From: JAYRWN01 sp041917975
GTDB lineage: Bacteria; Bacteroidota; Bacteroidia; Chitinophagales; Saprospiraceae
Direction of reading: 5' to 3'
Length of the DNA stretch: 8,322 bases
NCBI GenBank assembly: GCA_041917975.1
Contig: JAYRWN010000489.1
Span: forward strand, 1 to 8,322
In this document: positions 7,180-8,322 of the stretch, piece after piece
Layout of the letters: the number at the start of each line of letters is the position of its first letter
Position numbering within the stretch: the stretch's first letter is position 1
The notes under the pieces: generated by a model
Databases searched by the model: none
Told to the model about the DNA's origin: nothing
What the model saw: the letters and a program-made list of their open reading frames with translations, nothing else
Made by a program: the position numbers and the translations under genes

Positions 7180-7204
7180 TTTGAAATATCTCGATATTTT
7201 CAAA
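7180..7204. promoter_or_regulatory. Imperfect palindrome in divergent promoter region
   Basis: TTTGAAATATC at 7180-7190 is mirrored by GATATTTTCAAA at 7193-7204, with one extra T as the only fault and a 2-bp centre. It lies between the divergent starts of the DUF4838 gene (7062) and the 143-aa gene (7282), where a dimeric regulator could act on both. The region is AT-rich, so chance is not negligible. The rest of 7063-7281 shows no gene. Confidence 0.35.
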
Positions 7205-7238
7205 TAAAATGAGGATAATTATCGGATTTTGAATAACA

Positions 7239-7246
7239 TAATTTTG
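7239..7246 (+). promoter_or_regulatory. Bacteroidota-type -7 box candidate for the 143-aa gene
   Basis: TAATTTTG fits the TAnnTTTG consensus of Bacteroidota housekeeping promoters and lies 35 bp before the ATG at 7282. A TTG element at the expected distance (about 19-21 bp upstream) was not found, so this is a half-match only. Confidence 0.35.
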
Positions 7247-7281
7247 TGCGTAACTTGCGATCAGAAAAAATAGCATAACAA

Positions 7282-7713
7282 ATGACCATCAAACAATTGA
7301 TCCGCCTGGAAGATAAAGCAAAAGAAGTGTGGGTAATCAGTCCTGGCTTGCACTATGATACAGATAACAAAGCTTTTTCGGAATTGGTGAGTGTGAACCT
7401 GGGACAAAAAACCAAATACCGCTACATCGTGCCAGCCACCAATGCCATCGAAAAAAATTTAACCCGCTATAAAACGCTGTATGGCGTGACGGATAAAGAT
7501 ATCGCCCAGAATTTTTTATTGCTTCCTCCGTCGGACTTTATGCCTTTCGTGATGGAAACAGCCATCTATGACGCCTCCACAGCATGTATAGCTTGTGCTG
7601 CACCAGCTTTGGATGATGGTGGTGAAGTGATTCGTTTTAGTGCCAAAGCATCCAAAAACATGGCCAAAGAATTTAAAGCCCTGTGGAAAAAATATAAACG
7701 CAGCAATCCTTAA
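7282..7713 (+). CDS. Cytoplasmic protein of unrecognised family, 143 aa
   Basis: I do not recognise this with confidence. It has no signal peptide or membrane segment. The sequence reads as one small alpha/beta domain: an N-terminal helix (MTIKQLIRLEDKAKEV), a strand VWVISPGLHYDT (16-27), a helix and strand pair with KYRYIVPATNAIEKNL (45-60), then LLLPPSDFMPF (79-89) and METAIYD (91-97). A basic helix ends the protein (AKEFKALWKKYKR). A strand WVISP followed by about 20 residues and then YRYIVP is reminiscent of small sensor/PLD-fold-like modules attached to regulators, but the HKD catalytic motif is absent, so this is only a resemblance. The ATG at 7282 is preceded by a -7-like box and an A-rich leader with no Shine-Dalgarno. 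It is monocistronic: an intrinsic terminator lies about 110 bp downstream. Confidence 0.85.
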   Translation: MTIKQLIRLEDKAKEVWVISPGLHYDTDNKAFSELVSVNLGQKTKYRYIVPATNAIEKNLTRYKTLYGVTDKDIAQNFLLLPPSDFMPFVMETAIYDASTACIACAAPALDDGGEVIRFSAKASKNMAKEFKALWKKYKRSNP

Positions 7714-7823
7714 ACACGCCTGGACCTCTACGGCAAAAAAATTCTGTGGTTAGCCTACTGGATTAATGATTTGTTTGAAGCAATACAGGTCATTAAACTG
7801 ATAAATTCATTACTGCTTATATC

Positions 7824-7846
7824 CCTACCCTCTGGGGTGGTTTTTT
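7824..7846 (+). terminator. Rho-independent terminator after the 143-aa gene
   Basis: ACCC (7827-7830) pairs with GGGT (7835-7838) around a TCTG loop. CC (7824-7825) and GG (7839-7840) extend the stem past a single bulged T. A run of six T follows directly (7841-7846). Position and shape fit a terminator for the gene ending at 7713. Confidence 0.8.
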
Positions 7847-7859
7847 AATGTCGGCCTTA

Positions 7860-7888
7860 TCCTAAACTTGTCCTAAAATTCTTAGGAC
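7860..7888 (+). promoter_or_regulatory. Hairpin abutting the start codon, with a repeated TCCTAAA
   Basis: GTCCTAA (7870-7876) and TTAGGAC (7882-7888) form a perfect 7-bp inverted repeat with a 5-nt centre, and the ATG of the next gene follows at the very next base. A further direct copy of TCCTAAA lies at 7860-7866, 11 bp (about one helix turn) before the one at 7871-7877. It could be an operator with a third half-site or an RNA hairpin that masks the translation start. TAAACTTG (7863-7870) is also one base off the TAnnTTTG -7 box. Confidence 0.45.
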
Positions 7889-8322
7889 ATGAATCAGAAA
7901 ATAGCATGGTTAGCCAGTGGAATCCTTTTAGGGTTAGTCTTTATGCCATGGATTGTAAACAGTCAGTGCCTATCATTAACAGCTGGCGATTTATACACCG
8001 CCAACCTCACCAAAAATCAGTACAAGATAGGCGTACGAGATGAAAACTATACAAGCTATAATTGGCGCTGGAGAAAAGTGGAAGCCAGCCAATGGGAAAC
8101 TTTTACCAATACAGTTCCTTATTACATCATCGATGTGTTACCGACTCAGCGCTATGAATTTCAATGTAAAGCGGGTTGCCGGGATGGCAGCGAAGGCGAA
8201 TGGTCGCCAAAATATGAGTTTATTAATGATTGCGAAAAGTTTAGCGGCAGCTTATCATACCTTTCATTGGAAGATCACAAACGCTACCGTACGGCGTTTG
8301 TCCGGTCTAAAACCTGGGACTC
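7889..8322 (+). CDS. Secreted protein with fibronectin-III-like region (3' end cut by window edge)
   Basis: 144 codons are visible from the ATG at 7889 and the frame is still open at the window end. Residues 1-26 (MNQKIAWLAS to VNSQ) form a signal peptide. A Cys follows directly, but Gln before it breaks the lipobox, so lipidation is unlikely. Residues about 27-114 look like a single fibronectin type III-like beta-sandwich: YNWRWRKVEASQWETF, then YYIIDVLPTQRYEFQCKAGC, then GEWSPKYEF. This is the usual strand C to strand G pattern, with four Cys in the mature part (27, 93, 97, 116) that could pair. The following segment (SYLSLEDHKRYRTAFVRS) starts another, unidentified domain. Such modules are common in large Bacteroidota surface or T9SS-secreted proteins; the C-terminal sorting domain, if any, is outside the window. 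The start is fixed by the signal peptide. Confidence 0.85.
   Translation, partial: MNQKIAWLASGILLGLVFMPWIVNSQCLSLTAGDLYTANLTKNQYKIGVRDENYTSYNWRWRKVEASQWETFTNTVPYYIIDVLPTQRYEFQCKAGCRDGSEGEWSPKYEFINDCEKFSGSLSYLSLEDHKRYRTAFVRSKTWD

Noticed and set aside
7714..7846. The frame stays open for about 43 codons after the stop of the 143-aa gene, with a hydrophobic translation, which might suggest readthrough or a broken longer gene.
   Set aside because: The gene ends in a plausible basic C-terminal helix, the extension has no start codon, and its end coincides with the intrinsic terminator. An open stretch of this length is not rare.

Overview
The window looks like a chromosomal segment of a Bacteroidota bacterium, possibly of the Saprospira/Chitinophaga type. 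Signal peptides ending in -SAQ or -TAQ occur on the long secreted proteins. Shine-Dalgarno sequences are absent or weak, base composition is moderately AT-rich, and secreted glycan-active enzymes are present. The assignment is inference from style; there is no rRNA or marker gene. No tRNA, IS element, integrase or CRISPR array is visible.

Layout: (1) 1-1754, minus strand, the start and catalytic part of a secreted GH20 beta-N-acetylhexosaminidase, cut by the left edge. (2) 1977-2186, plus strand, a 69-residue protein of unknown function followed by a long hairpin that probably terminates it. (3) 2307-3779, minus strand, a secreted alpha/beta hydrolase of the TAP/S33 peptidase type. (4) 4034-4351, plus strand, a 105-residue winged-helix protein that resembles the dimerisation module of O-methyltransferases but has no catalytic domain. 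(5) 4428-4801, an unusual patch. An 85-bp copy of the 3' end of the next gene (79/85 identical) lies downstream of that gene's real 3' end. The 204 bp between the two copies carry a 35-residue ORF encoding one membrane segment with a basic tail. (6) 4717-7062, minus strand, a secreted DUF4838 protein with a C-terminal discoidin-like beta-sandwich. (7) 7282-7713, plus strand, a 143-residue cytoplasmic protein of unrecognised family, with a rho-independent terminator downstream. (8) 7889-8322, plus strand, the N-terminus of a secreted protein with a fibronectin-III-like region, cut by the right edge.

The genes are mostly single transcription units facing in different directions, so there is little operon evidence. 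The GH20 enzyme and the DUF4838 protein are both secreted and probably glycan-directed, and an exported peptidase-like hydrolase lies between them. This fits scavenging of amino-sugar polymers or glycoproteins, but no SusC/SusD pair or sugar transporter is present to make it a defined utilisation locus. The most unusual part is the duplicated gene end at 4428-4801 and the small membrane ORF enclosed by it.
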